From the NCBI GenBank assembly GCA_024743315.1, contig JANSWU010000001.1, positions 310,001 through 374,000 of the forward strand: a stretch of 64,000 nucleotides of DNA, read 5' to 3'. Made by a program: the position numbers and the translations under genes. The notes under the pieces are model-generated. The model saw nothing but the letters and a program-made list of their open reading frames with translations, did not search any database and was not told where the DNA came from. This document shows positions 19,171 through 28,557 of the stretch, one piece after another; position 1 is the first letter of the stretch; each line of letters starts with the position of its first letter. The stretch is from Hyphomonadaceae bacterium (GTDB taxonomy: Bacteria > Pseudomonadota > Alphaproteobacteria > Caulobacterales > Hyphomonadaceae).

Positions 19171-19609
19171 CCTAGAGCTACGGGTTGAGGCGACGGCCTG
19201 GGCCGAACTGGTCCCCGAATTAGAGCAGGTTTGCCAGCGCGCCATCGATGCCGGTGCCGCGCAAAAACAGTCTGCGGGCGCAGTCAGCCTGCTGCTCACC
19301 GATAATGCTGAAATTCAGACCCTCAATCGCGATTGGCGCGGCAAGGACAAACCAACGGATGTGCTCTCCTTCCCCGCCGACCCTCTGGATGAACCTTTTC
19401 TGGGCGATATCGCCATTGCGCTCGGTGTAACGCAGGAAGATGCAAAATCTCGCGCCATCGGTCTCGATCAGCACCTCTCGCACCTGCTCATTCATGGCGT
19501 GCTGCATCTTTTGGGACATGATCACAAAGATGACACAGAGGCGGCTGAAATGGAGGCGCTTGAGGTAGCAGCGCTTGCATCCCTAGGCTGGCCTGATCCA
19601 TATAAGTAA
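19163..19609 (+). CDS. ybeY: Endoribonuclease YbeY
   Basis: This 148-aa zinc metalloprotein processes the 3' end of 16S rRNA and takes part in ribosome quality control. The zinc site is HGVLHLLGHDH near residues 112-122, the exact family pattern H-x3-H-x5-H. The segment TDVLSFPADP is also typical. The ATG at 19163 overlaps the phoH stop by eight bases and gives the normal family length; the frame is open further upstream inside phoH. Confidence 0.94.
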   Translation: MIDLELRVEATAWAELVPELEQVCQRAIDAGAAQKQSAGAVSLLLTDNAEIQTLNRDWRGKDKPTDVLSFPADPLDEPFLGDIAIALGVTQEDAKSRAIGLDQHLSHLLIHGVLHLLGHDHKDDTEAAEMEALEVAALASLGWPDPYK

Positions 19610-19649
19610 TTTGCGATTCGAACGCGCATCAGCAGGACCATAGATCGAT

Positions 19650-20474
19650 ATGTCGGAAGGACGCAGAGGCTTGTTTGGCCTGTTCAAACGGAACGGAAAC
19701 GGCATCGCTGATCCGGTGCCCGAGAGCACCGAACTCCCCACTCAGAAAGAGATGCGATTGCGGATCGCGGATTTTGAGCGCGCCCGGGTTGAAGACGTGA
19801 TGATTCCGCGCGCCGAAATCATCGCTGTGGAGCTGTCCACCAGCCTCGAAGACTTGATCCAGCTTTATGCCAGCGAAGCGCATTCGAGACTGCCCGTCTA
19901 TCGCGAAACCCTGGATGACCCGGTGGGCGTCGTTCACATTCGAGACGTCATGAGCGAAATCGCACGTGCCAATGGCGATGCGCCGGACGAAAATGATGTG
20001 CCGCTGGAACGCTTGCGACGAGATATTCTTTTCGTCCCGCCCTCCATGCCTCTGCCAGACCTGTTGGTGAAAATGCAGGCCTCGCGCACCCACCTGGCGC
20101 TCGTGGTCGACGAATATGGTGGTACGGACGGTCTGGTAAGTCTCGAAGACCTAGTCGAGGAAATCGTTGGAGACATTGAGGACGAGCATGACGAGGAAGT
20201 GGCGATGCTGGTGCGCCGCGGCCGTCTTGCCTGGGAAGTTGATGCGCGCATGGAAACCGATGATTTCGCGGAAGAAACCGGCCTGCAGCTCGACCTCGAA
20301 GACCATGATGTTGATACTTTGGGCGGGGTCGCCTTCGCGTTGGCCGGACGTGTGCCCTTGCGGGGCGAAGTGCTGCCACATCCGACCGGCGTCGATATCG
20401 AAATCCTGGAAAGCGATGTCCGGCGCATCCTCCGACTGGTGGTGCGTCAGCCAGCTTCGGAGCCAAATGCATGA
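19650..20474 (+). CDS. corC: CBS-domain transporter-associated protein, CorC/HlyC family
   Basis: This 274-aa cytoplasmic protein has a short basic N-terminus, two CBS domains (about residues 45-110 and 120-180, with LARANGD between them and [11 protein letters not shown] at the end of the second) and a C-terminal CorC_HlyC domain (about 195-270). It lacks the membrane DUF21 part, so it matches the short CorC form that accompanies ybeY and lnt. Proposed roles in the family are in magnesium/cobalt efflux. It overlaps lnt by four bases (ATGA). Confidence 0.9.
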   Translation: MSEGRRGLFGLFKRNGNGIADPVPESTELPTQKEMRLRIADFERARVEDVMIPRAEIIAVELSTSLEDLIQLYASEAHSRLPVYRETLDDPVGVVHIRDVMSEIARANGDAPDENDVPLERLRRDILFVPPSMPLPDLLVKMQASRTHLALVVDEYGGTDGLVSLEDLVEEIVGDIEDEHDEEVAMLVRRGRLAWEVDARMETDDFAEETGLQLDLEDHDVDTLGGVAFALAGRVPLRGEVLPHPTGVDIEILESDVRRILRLVVRQPASEPNA

Positions 20475-22135
20475 TCGAACATCAAGAGACCCGCAGCCGA
20501 GGCCTTGGCGTCCTGACGGCATTGCATGAGGCTGTCGCGCGCACGCGCGGCCTGACCGCCACGTTGTTTGCGATATTACTCGGCGCTTTCTCCGCGCTCG
20601 GCTTTGCCCCCTTCCATTTGACGCCCGCTCTGGTTGTCGCCTGTGTCGGTTTGATTTGGATGCTCGATGGCGCCCGCAGTCAAAGGCAATGGGGCCGGGC
20701 CATGTTCGCCAGGGCTTGGGCGTTTGGCTTTGGATATTTTCTGGTCGGCATGTACTGGACCGCCTTTCCGTTCCTGGTCGAACCGGAAAAGCACGCCATC
20801 TTTTTGTGGATGCCGCTGGTCTTGTTGCCTGGCGGCATGGCCCTAATCTGGGGCGCCGCGTGCGCTTTGGGCGGGGCATTCTGGTCAGCTTCACCGTCAC
20901 GCGTTTTCATTTTTGCTTTGTTTATGGGCGGGGCGGAATTAATCCGTGGCACTCTGTTTGGGGGCTTCCCCTGGAACCTGCCCGGCACCACCTGGGCCCC
21001 AGGTGGTGCACTCTCTCAAGTGGTCTCGATTGGCGGGGTCTACTGGCTCACGGCAGTTACCCTGTTCATTGCCGCCGCGCCCGCAGCGCTGGTCGACACA
21101 CGTGATGCGAATGGCGTGCTCGGACGCGCCCTCCCTGCGGTCATGGCGGTCGCTCTTGTCGGCTTTTCCTTTGCGTGGGGGTCACAACGCCTGAGCAATG
21201 ACACCGTGATCACGGAGCGCTCAGTTCTGCTCATGGACGCTGGCGTGCCGCAAGCGGAGAAATTCGACAATGGCGGCGAGGCGGTGATCGCGCGCTACAT
21301 CCAATTGCTGCAGGACGTGCCCAGCGAAGATGGCGACATCATCATCTGGCCTGAAGGCGCATTGCCGAACGGTCTCCTGCCAAACCCCTATTTGCCGAAT
21401 TATGACGCGCTGGAACTGATCTCGGCGTTTCTCGATCGCCGCGCATTGATCGCTGGATCGGCGCGCTTCACACGCGACGGTGAGGATGTCAGCGCGTTCA
21501 ACAGCCTCGTTATGTTTACGCCCGGAGCTAACGCCGCCAGCCTGGCGGCGCTGTACGATAAGCACCGACTGGTGCCATTTGGAGAATTGCCGGCGACAAA
21601 AATCATTCCGTTCGGAGAAAGCATTGCCGGCATCCTGCCATCCGCGATGCAACGCATGGCAAAGAACGGCTTTGAACCAGGTCCTGAAGCCACGGTGCTG
21701 CTCCCTCAAATCGTCGCCCCGCCTTTCATCCCATTGATCTGTTATGAAGGGCTGTTTCCAGAAATCGTTCGTAAGGCGCAACCACAACGCGAGGCGGCGG
21801 AATGGATCGTCGTGATCTCAAATGATGCGTGGTTCGGCGGCGGACTGGGTCCGGCTCAGCATTATGCGCAAAACCGCTATCGCGCGATTGAAAGTGGCCT
21901 GCCAATGGCACGTGTTGCAACGCGCGGGATGACCGCAATGGTGGATGGATATGGGCGTGAACTTGCGCGCGGAAATCCGGCGCCCGGTGACCCAGCTGGC
22001 TGGCGGTCTGCGGTTGTACGAACAGGTCTTCCCGCCAAGCTAGAAAACACACCATATCAAAGGTTTGGTGAGACATTTTTCTGGTTGACAATGGTCCTGT
22101 TTGCTGGACTAGCCTTTGTGACCTGGCGACGTTAG
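20471..22135 (+). CDS. lnt: Apolipoprotein N-acyltransferase Lnt
   Basis: This 554-aa inner-membrane enzyme adds the third acyl chain to the N-terminal cysteine of lipoproteins. Several membrane segments fill residues 30-235, and the nitrilase-like periplasmic domain follows (about 245-520), with a last membrane segment at the C-terminus. The catalytic triad is visible: Glu295 in IIWPEGALP, Lys364 in YDKHRLVPFGE and Cys424 in LICYEGLFPE. Its start overlaps the corC stop. The Wza-type lipoprotein at 53883 and other lipoproteins would be its substrates. Confidence 0.95.
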   Translation: MIEHQETRSRGLGVLTALHEAVARTRGLTATLFAILLGAFSALGFAPFHLTPALVVACVGLIWMLDGARSQRQWGRAMFARAWAFGFGYFLVGMYWTAFPFLVEPEKHAIFLWMPLVLLPGGMALIWGAACALGGAFWSASPSRVFIFALFMGGAELIRGTLFGGFPWNLPGTTWAPGGALSQVVSIGGVYWLTAVTLFIAAAPAALVDTRDANGVLGRALPAVMAVALVGFSFAWGSQRLSNDTVITERSVLLMDAGVPQAEKFDNGGEAVIARYIQLLQDVPSEDGDIIIWPEGALPNGLLPNPYLPNYDALELISAFLDRRALIAGSARFTRDGEDVSAFNSLVMFTPGANAASLAALYDKHRLVPFGELPATKIIPFGESIAGILPSAMQRMAKNGFEPGPEATVLLPQIVAPPFIPLICYEGLFPEIVRKAQPQREAAEWIVVISNDAWFGGGLGPAQHYAQNRYRAIESGLPMARVATRGMTAMVDGYGRELARGNPAPGDPAGWRSAVVRTGLPAKLENTPYQRFGETFFWLTMVLFAGLAFVTWRR

Positions 22136-22170
22136 AAACCTAAAATTAGTATAACGGAGTTGGGCGGAGG

Positions 22171-22593
22171 ATGTCAGAGAATAAAGTACCAAGCGGAATT
22201 GATCGAATTGTCGGTCAAAGACTGAGATGGCGTCGACGTGAGTTGAAACTCACCCAAGAACAGCTTGGTGAAAAACTTGGTCTCACCTTTCAGCAGGTCC
22301 AAAAATACGAGAAAGGGGTGAACCGCATCTCGGCAGGACGCTTGTTCGAAATGGCACAAGTGCTCGGCATCACCATCACCTATTTCTACGAAGGCGTTGA
22401 TGATTTGCTTGACGCGCCGCCCTCGCTGGCCGTTCAGGATGGCGATCATCCCCCGAGCTTGCCAGTTCTTGACAATGAAGCGATGGAATTGGTCACCGCC
22501 TTCCAGAAGATCGGTGACAAATCGCTGCGCCGCTCCTTGCTCGAAACCATTCGAGCCGCCGCCGCGACAACGGAAGTCGAGCCGACCGCTTAA
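22171..22593 (+). CDS. XRE-family helix-turn-helix transcriptional regulator
   Basis: This 140-aa DNA-binding protein has an N-terminal Cro/C1-type HTH (about residues 10-65, with LRWRRRELKLTQEQLGEKLG and FQQVQKYEKGVNRIS), followed by an acidic linker and a short helical C-terminus. It is typical of the alphaproteobacterial regulator that often follows lnt (PraR/SinR-like). GGCGGAGG precedes the ATG. In many relatives metK and trmB come next; here a 3-hydroxyacyl-CoA dehydrogenase gene follows. Confidence 0.88.
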   Translation: MSENKVPSGIDRIVGQRLRWRRRELKLTQEQLGEKLGLTFQQVQKYEKGVNRISAGRLFEMAQVLGITITYFYEGVDDLLDAPPSLAVQDGDHPPSLPVLDNEAMELVTAFQKIGDKSLRRSLLETIRAAAATTEVEPTA

Positions 22594-22656
22594 TCCCTTC
22601 CATCTGTGGCCCTGAAGCGACAGGCCGCCGGGTTTTGCAACTGCGAAAGAAATCCA

Positions 22657-22687
22657 AGGTTGCTTTGCCGCACTGCACAAGCAACCT
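22657..22687. promoter_or_regulatory. Perfect 9-bp inverted repeat in the leader of the 3-hydroxyacyl-CoA dehydrogenase gene
   Basis: AGGTTGCTT (22657-22665) and AAGCAACCT (22679-22687) are exact complements with 13 bases between, ending 40 bp before the TTG start at 22728. It could be an operator or a transcript hairpin; there is no T-run after it. Confidence 0.4.
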
Positions 22688-22727
22688 AGTTTGCTTACGG
22701 TTTTGAAATTTCCGACGGGAGACTGAA

Positions 22728-23606
22728 TTGGCGGAAATCAACACGATCGGCGTCGTGGGCGCTGGGCAAATGGGCAACGGGATCGCACATGTTTGTGCGC
22801 TGGCAGGATACGATGTCATTCTCAACGATATCTCGCAGGATGCACTCGATGCTGGGGTAACCACAATTGAGAAAAATCTCGGACGCCAGCTGTCGCGCGA
22901 TCTGATCTCGATGGATGAAATGAAGGCCGCCCAGGCCCGCATCACAACCACAGTCGCCCTCGATCCACTCGCGAAAGTTGACCTGGCGATTGAAGCGGCG
23001 ACCGAAAACCGGGAAGTCAAAGAGAGGATCTTCGCGGATTTATGCGGCGTTGTTCCTGCGCATGCTTATCTCGCGACCAACACATCGTCTATATCCGTCA
23101 CCCGTTTGGCCTCGACCACGGACCGGCCAGAGCGCTTCATTGGCCTCCATTTCATGAACCCTGTGCCGCTGATGAAGCTGATGGAAATCATTCGTGGGCT
23201 GGCGACCGACCAGGACACGTATGACATGGCCATCGGCTTTGCCGAACGGCTCGGCAAAACCACGACGAATGCCGAGGATTACCCCGCCTTTATCGTCAAT
23301 CGTATCCTTGTGCCGATGATCAATGAAGCGGTCTATGCGCTCTATGAAGGTGTTGGCACGGTTGAGAGCATCGATACCGCGATGCGGCTGGGCGCCAATC
23401 ATCCGATGGGCCCGCTCACCCTGGCTGATTTCATTGGTCTCGATACCTGCTTGTCCATCATGCAAGTCCTGCATGACGGTCTCGCGGACACCAAGTATCG
23501 GCCGTGCCCACTGCTGGTGAAGTATGTCGAGGCCGGTTGGGTCGGTCGCAAAGTCGGTCGCGGATTCTATGATTATTCCGGCGATGCGCCGGTGCCGACG
23601 CGATAG
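22728..23606 (+). CDS. 3-hydroxybutyryl-CoA dehydrogenase
   Basis: This 292-aa NAD-dependent enzyme interconverts acetoacetyl-CoA and 3-hydroxybutyryl-CoA, in butyrate, PHB or fatty-acid metabolism. The Rossmann motif VVGAGQMGNGIA lies at about residues 9-20, the catalytic His is in GLHFMNPVPLMKLME, and the C-terminal domain carries LGANHPMGPLTLADFIGLD. The length fits the short stand-alone form. It starts with TTG at 22728; GGGAG lies seven bases before it and no better start is present. It converges with the Rieske gene, leaving three bases between stops. Confidence 0.92.
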   Translation: MAEINTIGVVGAGQMGNGIAHVCALAGYDVILNDISQDALDAGVTTIEKNLGRQLSRDLISMDEMKAAQARITTTVALDPLAKVDLAIEAATENREVKERIFADLCGVVPAHAYLATNTSSISVTRLASTTDRPERFIGLHFMNPVPLMKLMEIIRGLATDQDTYDMAIGFAERLGKTTTNAEDYPAFIVNRILVPMINEAVYALYEGVGTVESIDTAMRLGANHPMGPLTLADFIGLDTCLSIMQVLHDGLADTKYRPCPLLVKYVEAGWVGRKVGRGFYDYSGDAPVPTR

Positions 23607-23609
23607 AGA

Positions 23610-24725
23610 CTAACTGCGCCAGCGCAACGTCGTTGGCTCAATCTTGTTTTTAAACGGTCTTTGTTCTTCTCGCGAGGCGACCCATTCCTTTTTGAGCATC
23701 TGATACCATTTTGCTTGGACGTCGATATCATCGACCCAGAGCATCGCCTTTTGGTGATCCATGCCAAGGTTTTGCAGATCCACCATATCACCGTCCTGGC
23801 GCAGGAATTTGCGCGCCATCGGTTTGGCGATTGGGATGGCGAGATTGAGCAAGGGTGCCCCTGTCCACCAGGTAATTTGCGTAATCCGAGTGCGCTTCTC
23901 AGCCTCTGGCGTCAGGCATGTCAGAGTGACAAAGCGGGCCCGGTCATTCGAAATGATCTCCCATCGAAAGCCCGGCAATTGGAACCGGATTTCGGTTTCG
24001 ACCTTGTCGCCGAAAACCCATCGATACAGCCGCGAATTGGAACTGGGTTGATGGCGGTCAATGGCCCAGCCCCGTTCGGCCGGGATAAACGGCTTCTCTT
24101 TCAGTTTCAGACCGACGGAAGGGGGACGCCACCACCATTGATTGTGAACAAAGGGCACATGGGCTGGATCCATCAAACCGACAATCGCATCGTCCATCTT
24201 GGCATTAAAGACGTCTTCAATCACAAATTTTGGAGAATTTGGCAGGGGACCAAAATCGGGTTTTGGGACGTCCGGACTACGATCGAGACGCGGATTGTCG
24301 GAAATAAAGACGAAAATCGCACCATTTGTCTCATGAACCGGGTAGCGACGCACTTTTACCCGCGATGGATCATAAGGTTCAGATCCCGTCAGGCTTGGCA
24401 TCAGTTTGCAGACACCATCCGTGCCGAAACGCCAGCCATGATACGGGCATTCGAGCGTCGTTTCCCCTTCGGTCTGAATTTGCCGACCAGCACTCAGCGG
24501 CACCAAGCGATGCGGACAAATATCGCGCAACGCAAACACCTCACCCATCTCGGTGCGCGCCACCACGATGGGTTGGTCCAGCGCCATACGGCGAACCTGC
24601 TGACCCCGCTTCAGCTCTTTAGAAACGCAAATAAAATACCAGCTGTCCGTCAGCCACCCTTCCGGCGTGATGCCCACCCGTTTGGGCGCAGGGGTATTGT
24701 CGATGAGGGATTCTGACTCGGCCAT
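23610..24725 (-). CDS. Rieske [2Fe-2S] aromatic ring-hydroxylating oxygenase, large subunit type
   Basis: This 371-aa protein is a Rieske non-heme iron oxygenase. The Rieske cluster ligands are Cys70 and His72 (ICPHRL) and Cys93 and His96 (CPYHGW). The mononuclear iron site begins with His189 and His194 in MDPAHVPFVHN, and a later acidic ligand is expected in the C-terminal domain. The single-polypeptide size resembles vanillate O-demethylase, PaO-like or related oxygenases. No ferredoxin or reductase gene is adjacent, so its electron donor must be elsewhere. It lies 13 bp downstream of a hypothetical gene on the same strand, a likely two-gene operon. Confidence 0.87.
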   Translation of the reverse strand: MAESESLIDNTPAPKRVGITPEGWLTDSWYFICVSKELKRGQQVRRMALDQPIVVARTEMGEVFALRDICPHRLVPLSAGRQIQTEGETTLECPYHGWRFGTDGVCKLMPSLTGSEPYDPSRVKVRRYPVHETNGAIFVFISDNPRLDRSPDVPKPDFGPLPNSPKFVIEDVFNAKMDDAIVGLMDPAHVPFVHNQWWWRPPSVGLKLKEKPFIPAERGWAIDRHQPSSNSRLYRWVFGDKVETEIRFQLPGFRWEIISNDRARFVTLTCLTPEAEKRTRITQITWWTGAPLLNLAIPIAKPMARKFLRQDGDMVDLQNLGMDHQKAMLWVDDIDVQAKWYQMLKKEWVASREEQRPFKNKIEPTTLRWRS

Positions 24726-24738
24726 TCCTGTCTTATAC

Positions 24739-25218
24739 TTACTCTTGATAGATGCGTGAATAATCGGCGAACACGGACCCGTCCAAGGCTTCGGCGATCA
24801 CCGTCTCTGCTATTTCAGCATCGAGCACGCGACAACAAATCTCGATTTTGCCGCCGATGATCCGGCCCTCATCACAAAAACCGAGTCCGGTCCAACCCAA
24901 CTTTTCACTCAGCGCGTCCTCGATGTCTTCCTGCTTGTCGCGGTCATCATCACCATCGCCGCTCGCGGCATACTCAATCACCAGAGTTGAAAAAGCACTC
25001 TCAGGCAATTCTTCAAAGCCGAGGTTTCGGGCTGGTTCGAGCACTTGCTGAAACTGTTTTTCGAGAGAACCAAAGATCTTGATGCGGTGCGTCGCTGTCT
25101 CGCCCGCCTCCCCAATATAGCCCCAATGCTCAACGATCCGGCGATTGTGCGGCTCAATCCAGGCCTCATGATAGGCGACAGGCTTGCCGGTTTCATCCTG
25201 TTTGTAGAGTCGGATCAT
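24739..25218 (-). CDS. Hypothetical protein next to the Rieske oxygenase
   Basis: I do not recognise this 159-aa protein. It looks soluble and acidic, with an aromatic N-terminal part (HEAWIEPHNRRIVEHWGYIGE), a Gly/Asp linker near residue 95 (SGDGDDDRDKQ) and a Cys-containing C-terminal part (GLGFCDEGRIIGGK, EICCRVLD). The N-terminal half looks faintly like WGR-type folds, and the whole may be two related small domains. It is probably cotranscribed with the oxygenase and divergent from lepA. Confidence 0.7.
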   Translation of the reverse strand: MIRLYKQDETGKPVAYHEAWIEPHNRRIVEHWGYIGEAGETATHRIKIFGSLEKQFQQVLEPARNLGFEELPESAFSTLVIEYAASGDGDDDRDKQEDIEDALSEKLGWTGLGFCDEGRIIGGKIEICCRVLDAEIAETVIAEALDGSVFADYSRIYQE

Positions 25219-25244
25219 CTGAGTCTCAACTTATTGATGTGGGG

Positions 25245-25269
25245 CCCATATGGGGAGGCTCGTTGCCTC
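25245..25269. promoter_or_regulatory. Palindrome and short hairpin in the lepA divergent promoter region
   Basis: CCCATATGGG (25245-25254) is a perfect palindrome, followed at once by a small hairpin GAGGC/GCCTC (25255-25269). The region is the 120-bp gap between the hypothetical gene (minus) and lepA (plus). Confidence 0.3.
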
Positions 25270-25338
25270 GCGCCACTTATCGCAGTTCTTGTCGCAGCTC
25301 TGCTTCCCTAAAGCACCGGTCATGTCTATATCGCGCCT

Positions 25339-27144
25339 ATGACACCGCGCGATAAAATTCGTAACTTTTCCATCGTGGCCCACATTGACCACGGCAAGTC
25401 GACCCTGGCCGATCGCCTAATCCAGAAGACGGGCGGCCTGACCGAACGTGAAATGTCTGAGCAGGTCCTCGACTCGATGGATATCGAGAAAGAGCGTGGC
25501 ATCACGATCAAAGCGCAAACTGTTCGTCTCAATTATAAGGCCAAGGATGGTGAGACCTACACGCTCAACCTGATGGACACGCCGGGCCATGTCGATTTCT
25601 CGTACGAAGTCAGCCGCTGTCTCGCCGCCTGTGAGGGCTCTTTGCTGGTGGTTGATGCGAGCCAGGGGGTTGAGGCGCAGACCCTTGCCAATGTTTATCA
25701 GGCCATCGATCAGGATCATGAGATTGTTCCTGTCCTTAATAAGATCGACTTGCCGGCCGCTGACCCGCAGCGCGTAAAAGATCAGATCGAAGACATTATC
25801 GGCCTTGATGCCTCAGAGGCAGTTGAGATCTCGGCCAAGACCGGCCTTGGCATTGAAGACGTGCTGGAGGCGATCGTTGAACGCCTGCCAGCCCCGGACC
25901 ACGGTGAGGTCGACAAGCCACTCAAAGCCGCGCTCGTCGACGCTTATTATGATCCCTATCTCGGCGTTGTCGTCATCGTGCGCATGCATGATGGCGTGCT
26001 GAAAAAGAAAATGAAGATCCGGATGATGAAGACGGGCGCGACTTATGACATTGATCGCGTTGGGGTTTTCAAGCCAAAGCCGACCGATGTCGACGAGCTT
26101 GGTCCAGGCGAAGTCGGGTTTCTGGTCGCGTCGATCAAAGAGGTTGCCGATTGCGCCATCGGGGACACGATCACCACCGAAAAAGGCGGCACGACCGAAG
26201 CCCTGCCGGGCTATAAGGAAGTCCAGCCAGTGGTGTTCTGCGGTCTGTTCCCTGTCGATGCGGCCGATTTTGACGATTTGCGCGCGGCGATGGGCAAGCT
26301 TCGCTTGAATGATGCCAGCTTCACCTGGGAAATGGAAACCTCCGCGGCACTCGGCATGGGGTTTCGGTGCGGTTTCCTTGGGCTTTTGCACCTGGAGATC
26401 ATCCAGGAACGGCTCAGCCGCGAGTTCGACCTCGATCTGATCGCGACGGCGCCAAGCGTGGTCTATGAAATGACCATGACGGACGGCACCGAAATCGAGC
26501 TACACAATCCAGCCGACATGCCAGACGTGGTCAAAATCGCAGAAATCCGCGAGCCCTGGATCGAAGCGACCATTTACACGCCGGATGAATATCTGGGTTC
26601 CATTTTGAAACTATGTCAGGATCGACGGGGTATTCAAAAGGAACTCTCTTATGTCGGCGGCCGGGCCCTGGTGAAATATGAATTGCCGCTCAATGAGGTC
26701 GTGTTCGATTTCTATGATCGCCTGAAATCCATGTCGCGCGGCTATGCGAGTTTTGATTATGAGATTATCGGCCATCGCGCCGAGGACCTCGTGAAAATGA
26801 ACATCCTGGTCAATGACGAGCCGGTGGATGCGCTCGCCATGCTGGTCCACCGTGCCCGCGCTGAGGGGCGCGGCCGGCAGATGTGTGAGCGCCTCAAAGA
26901 CCTGATCCCGCGCCAAATGTTCAAGATTCCGATCCAGGCGGCGATTGGCGGACGGATTATCGCCCGCGAGACAATTTCGGCGCTGCGCAAGGATGTGACC
27001 GCGAAATGCTATGGCGGCGACGCGACTCGGAAGCGTAAGCTGCTGGAAAAACAGAAGGCCGGCAAACAGCGCATGCGCCAGTTCGGCAAAGTCGAAATTC
27101 CGCAAGAGGCCTTCGTGGCGGCGCTCCGCATGGACGGCGATTAG
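25339..27144 (+). CDS. lepA: Elongation factor 4 (LepA)
   Basis: This 601-aa translational GTPase back-translocates or helps rescue stalled ribosomes and binds the membrane under some conditions. GTPase motifs are G1 AHIDHGKST (about residues 15-23), G3 DTPGHVDF and G4 [10 protein letters not shown], followed by domain II, EF-G-like domains III and V, and the LepA-specific C-terminal domain (ending ...[15 protein letters not shown]). The length is standard. No clear ribosome site precedes the ATG; the TATATC box nine bases before it raises the possibility of a very short leader. Confidence 0.97.
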   Translation: MTPRDKIRNFSIVAHIDHGKSTLADRLIQKTGGLTEREMSEQVLDSMDIEKERGITIKAQTVRLNYKAKDGETYTLNLMDTPGHVDFSYEVSRCLAACEGSLLVVDASQGVEAQTLANVYQAIDQDHEIVPVLNKIDLPAADPQRVKDQIEDIIGLDASEAVEISAKTGLGIEDVLEAIVERLPAPDHGEVDKPLKAALVDAYYDPYLGVVVIVRMHDGVLKKKMKIRMMKTGATYDIDRVGVFKPKPTDVDELGPGEVGFLVASIKEVADCAIGDTITTEKGGTTEALPGYKEVQPVVFCGLFPVDAADFDDLRAAMGKLRLNDASFTWEMETSAALGMGFRCGFLGLLHLEIIQERLSREFDLDLIATAPSVVYEMTMTDGTEIELHNPADMPDVVKIAEIREPWIEATIYTPDEYLGSILKLCQDRRGIQKELSYVGGRALVKYELPLNEVVFDFYDRLKSMSRGYASFDYEIIGHRAEDLVKMNILVNDEPVDALAMLVHRARAEGRGRQMCERLKDLIPRQMFKIPIQAAIGGRIIARETISALRKDVTAKCYGGDATRKRKLLEKQKAGKQRMRQFGKVEIPQEAFVAALRMDGD

Positions 27145-27171
27145 CAAAGCTGGAATCAGCTTTTGACCAGA

Positions 27172-27198
27172 CTTGAGAAAAATCCTCAGCTTCTCAAG
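27172..27198. other. Perfect hairpin downstream of lepA
   Basis: CTTGAGAA (27172-27179) pairs with TTCTCAAG (27191-27198) over an 11-base loop, 28 bp after the lepA stop. It is followed by AAAAC and not T, so it may be part of the folE leader and not a terminator. Confidence 0.4.
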
Positions 27199-27392
27199 AA
27201 AACTTGAAATCCACTCTCGCCAGCTTGCCGTAAGAAGAGTCTGGTAACTTGTGGAATTCGCCACTATGTTATCTTCATCGCCCTGAGGGTTATTCACTCC
27301 GGGCGGGCGTTAAGTCCTTATCTGGCCGGAGCCTTGAATGGTCGACCGCAGATACGGCTCGACCTCCGTCCCTCAGACTAAGGAAATGCACT

Positions 27393-28013
27393 ATGGCCAT
27401 GGACGCCATCACCCCTGAAGATCAAATCACACGCGCCGATGATGTCGAGCGCCCCAGCATGGAAGAAGCGATGGACGCGGTCCGTACGCTCATCGCATGG
27501 GCGGGAGACGACCCGCAGCGCGAAGGCTTGATCGATACGCCAAAGCGCGTTGTCAAAGCCTATGAAGAATGGTTCTCCGGTTACAAAGAAGATCCGGTGA
27601 AATATCTCTCCCGCACATTTGATGATGTTCAGGGCTATGATGACATTGTCATGCTCAAGAATATTGATGTCGAAAGCCATTGCGAACACCACATGGCACC
27701 GTTTCTCGGCAAAGCTTTTGTCGCTTACATGCCGACTCAGGCTGTGGTTGGCATCTCGAAGCTCGCCCGGGTGGTTGAGATTTTTTCCAAGCGGCTACAA
27801 ACGCAAGAAACCATGACGGCTCAGATCTGCGACGCAATCACGGAAAGCCTGGCGCCGATGGGCGTTGCCGTCCTGATCGATGCCGAACATCAGTGCATGT
27901 CGACCCGCGGGGTTCACCACAAAGACGTGACCACCGTGACCACACAATTTACTGGCGTGTTCAAGACCGACAAAGACCTGCGCAATCGCTTTCTGCGCCT
28001 CGCCGGTCAGTAA
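27393..28013 (+). CDS. folE: GTP cyclohydrolase I FolE
   Basis: This 206-aa enzyme converts GTP to dihydroneopterin triphosphate, the first step of folate synthesis. Zinc-binding residues are visible in ESHCEHHMAPF (Cys and His) and in the later AEHQCMSTRGVHH (Cys). The STRGVHHKD substrate motif and the C-terminal FLRLAGQ are typical. The ATG at 27393 has AAGGAA nine bases before it; the frame is open further upstream through non-coding-looking sequence. There is no riboswitch that I can recognise in the 248-bp leader. Confidence 0.94.
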   Translation: MAMDAITPEDQITRADDVERPSMEEAMDAVRTLIAWAGDDPQREGLIDTPKRVVKAYEEWFSGYKEDPVKYLSRTFDDVQGYDDIVMLKNIDVESHCEHHMAPFLGKAFVAYMPTQAVVGISKLARVVEIFSKRLQTQETMTAQICDAITESLAPMGVAVLIDAEHQCMSTRGVHHKDVTTVTTQFTGVFKTDKDLRNRFLRLAGQ

Positions 28014-28084
28014 ACGCTTTTTCAAACACCATTGACCTTCGCAGATCTTGCCCAATGATGGGACAAGATTTGCCGGAGGGGGTC

Positions 28085-28465
28085 ATGGACTTAAAATCAT
28101 CAAAACCGACCATATTTCTCGCCACTTCGGACGCCGAGGCGGCGAGATCTTTTTATGAGCAAGTGCTTGGATTGGCGCTCGAAGTCGACGACGCTTTTGC
28201 CTTGGTTTATCAATTGGCGGGTGCGGAACTTCGCATTTCAAAAGTCCCCAATCACACGCCGCTGCCGTTCACCGTTCTCGACTGGCAGGTTCCAGACATA
28301 GACGCTGCACATCAAACCCTCGCCAATAAAGGCGTGGAATTCTCCATTTTCGAAGGCATGGGCCAGGATGAAAAAGGGATTTGGACGAGCCCGGATGGCG
28401 GCGCCCGCATTCTTTGGTTCAAGGATCCAGACGGAAACGTCTTGTCCGTCTCGGAACGCGCTTAG
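28085..28465 (+). CDS. VOC (glyoxalase/bleomycin-resistance) family protein
   Basis: This 126-aa protein has the VOC fold with paired beta-alpha-beta-beta-beta units: KPTIFLATSDAEAARSFYEQVLGL at the start and WFKDPDGNVLSVSE at the end. Such proteins bind metal and act on varied substrates; the function here cannot be assigned. The ATG at 28085 has GGAGGGGG just before it. It lies 71 bp after folE. Confidence 0.82.
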   Translation: MDLKSSKPTIFLATSDAEAARSFYEQVLGLALEVDDAFALVYQLAGAELRISKVPNHTPLPFTVLDWQVPDIDAAHQTLANKGVEFSIFEGMGQDEKGIWTSPDGGARILWFKDPDGNVLSVSERA

Positions 28466-28495
28466 CTGTGGATTTGCCCGCACTGGCGTCTTTTG

Positions 28496-28503
28496 TTAAC
28501 CAT
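28496..28503 (+). promoter_or_regulatory. Candidate CtrA half-site TTAACCAT upstream of a secreted hypothetical gene
   Basis: TTAACCAT at 28496-28503 matches the CtrA half-site exactly and lies 55 bp before the start at 28558. A single 8-bp match in this genome could be chance. Confidence 0.35.
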
Positions 28504-28557
28504 AGTCGCAGTCGCCCAATAATTGGACGCGGCATAAGCCTTCGGGAGGATGGTTCC

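Noticed and set aside
27145-27392. Riboswitch before folE
   Set aside because: A hairpin is present, but no conserved riboswitch core could be matched.
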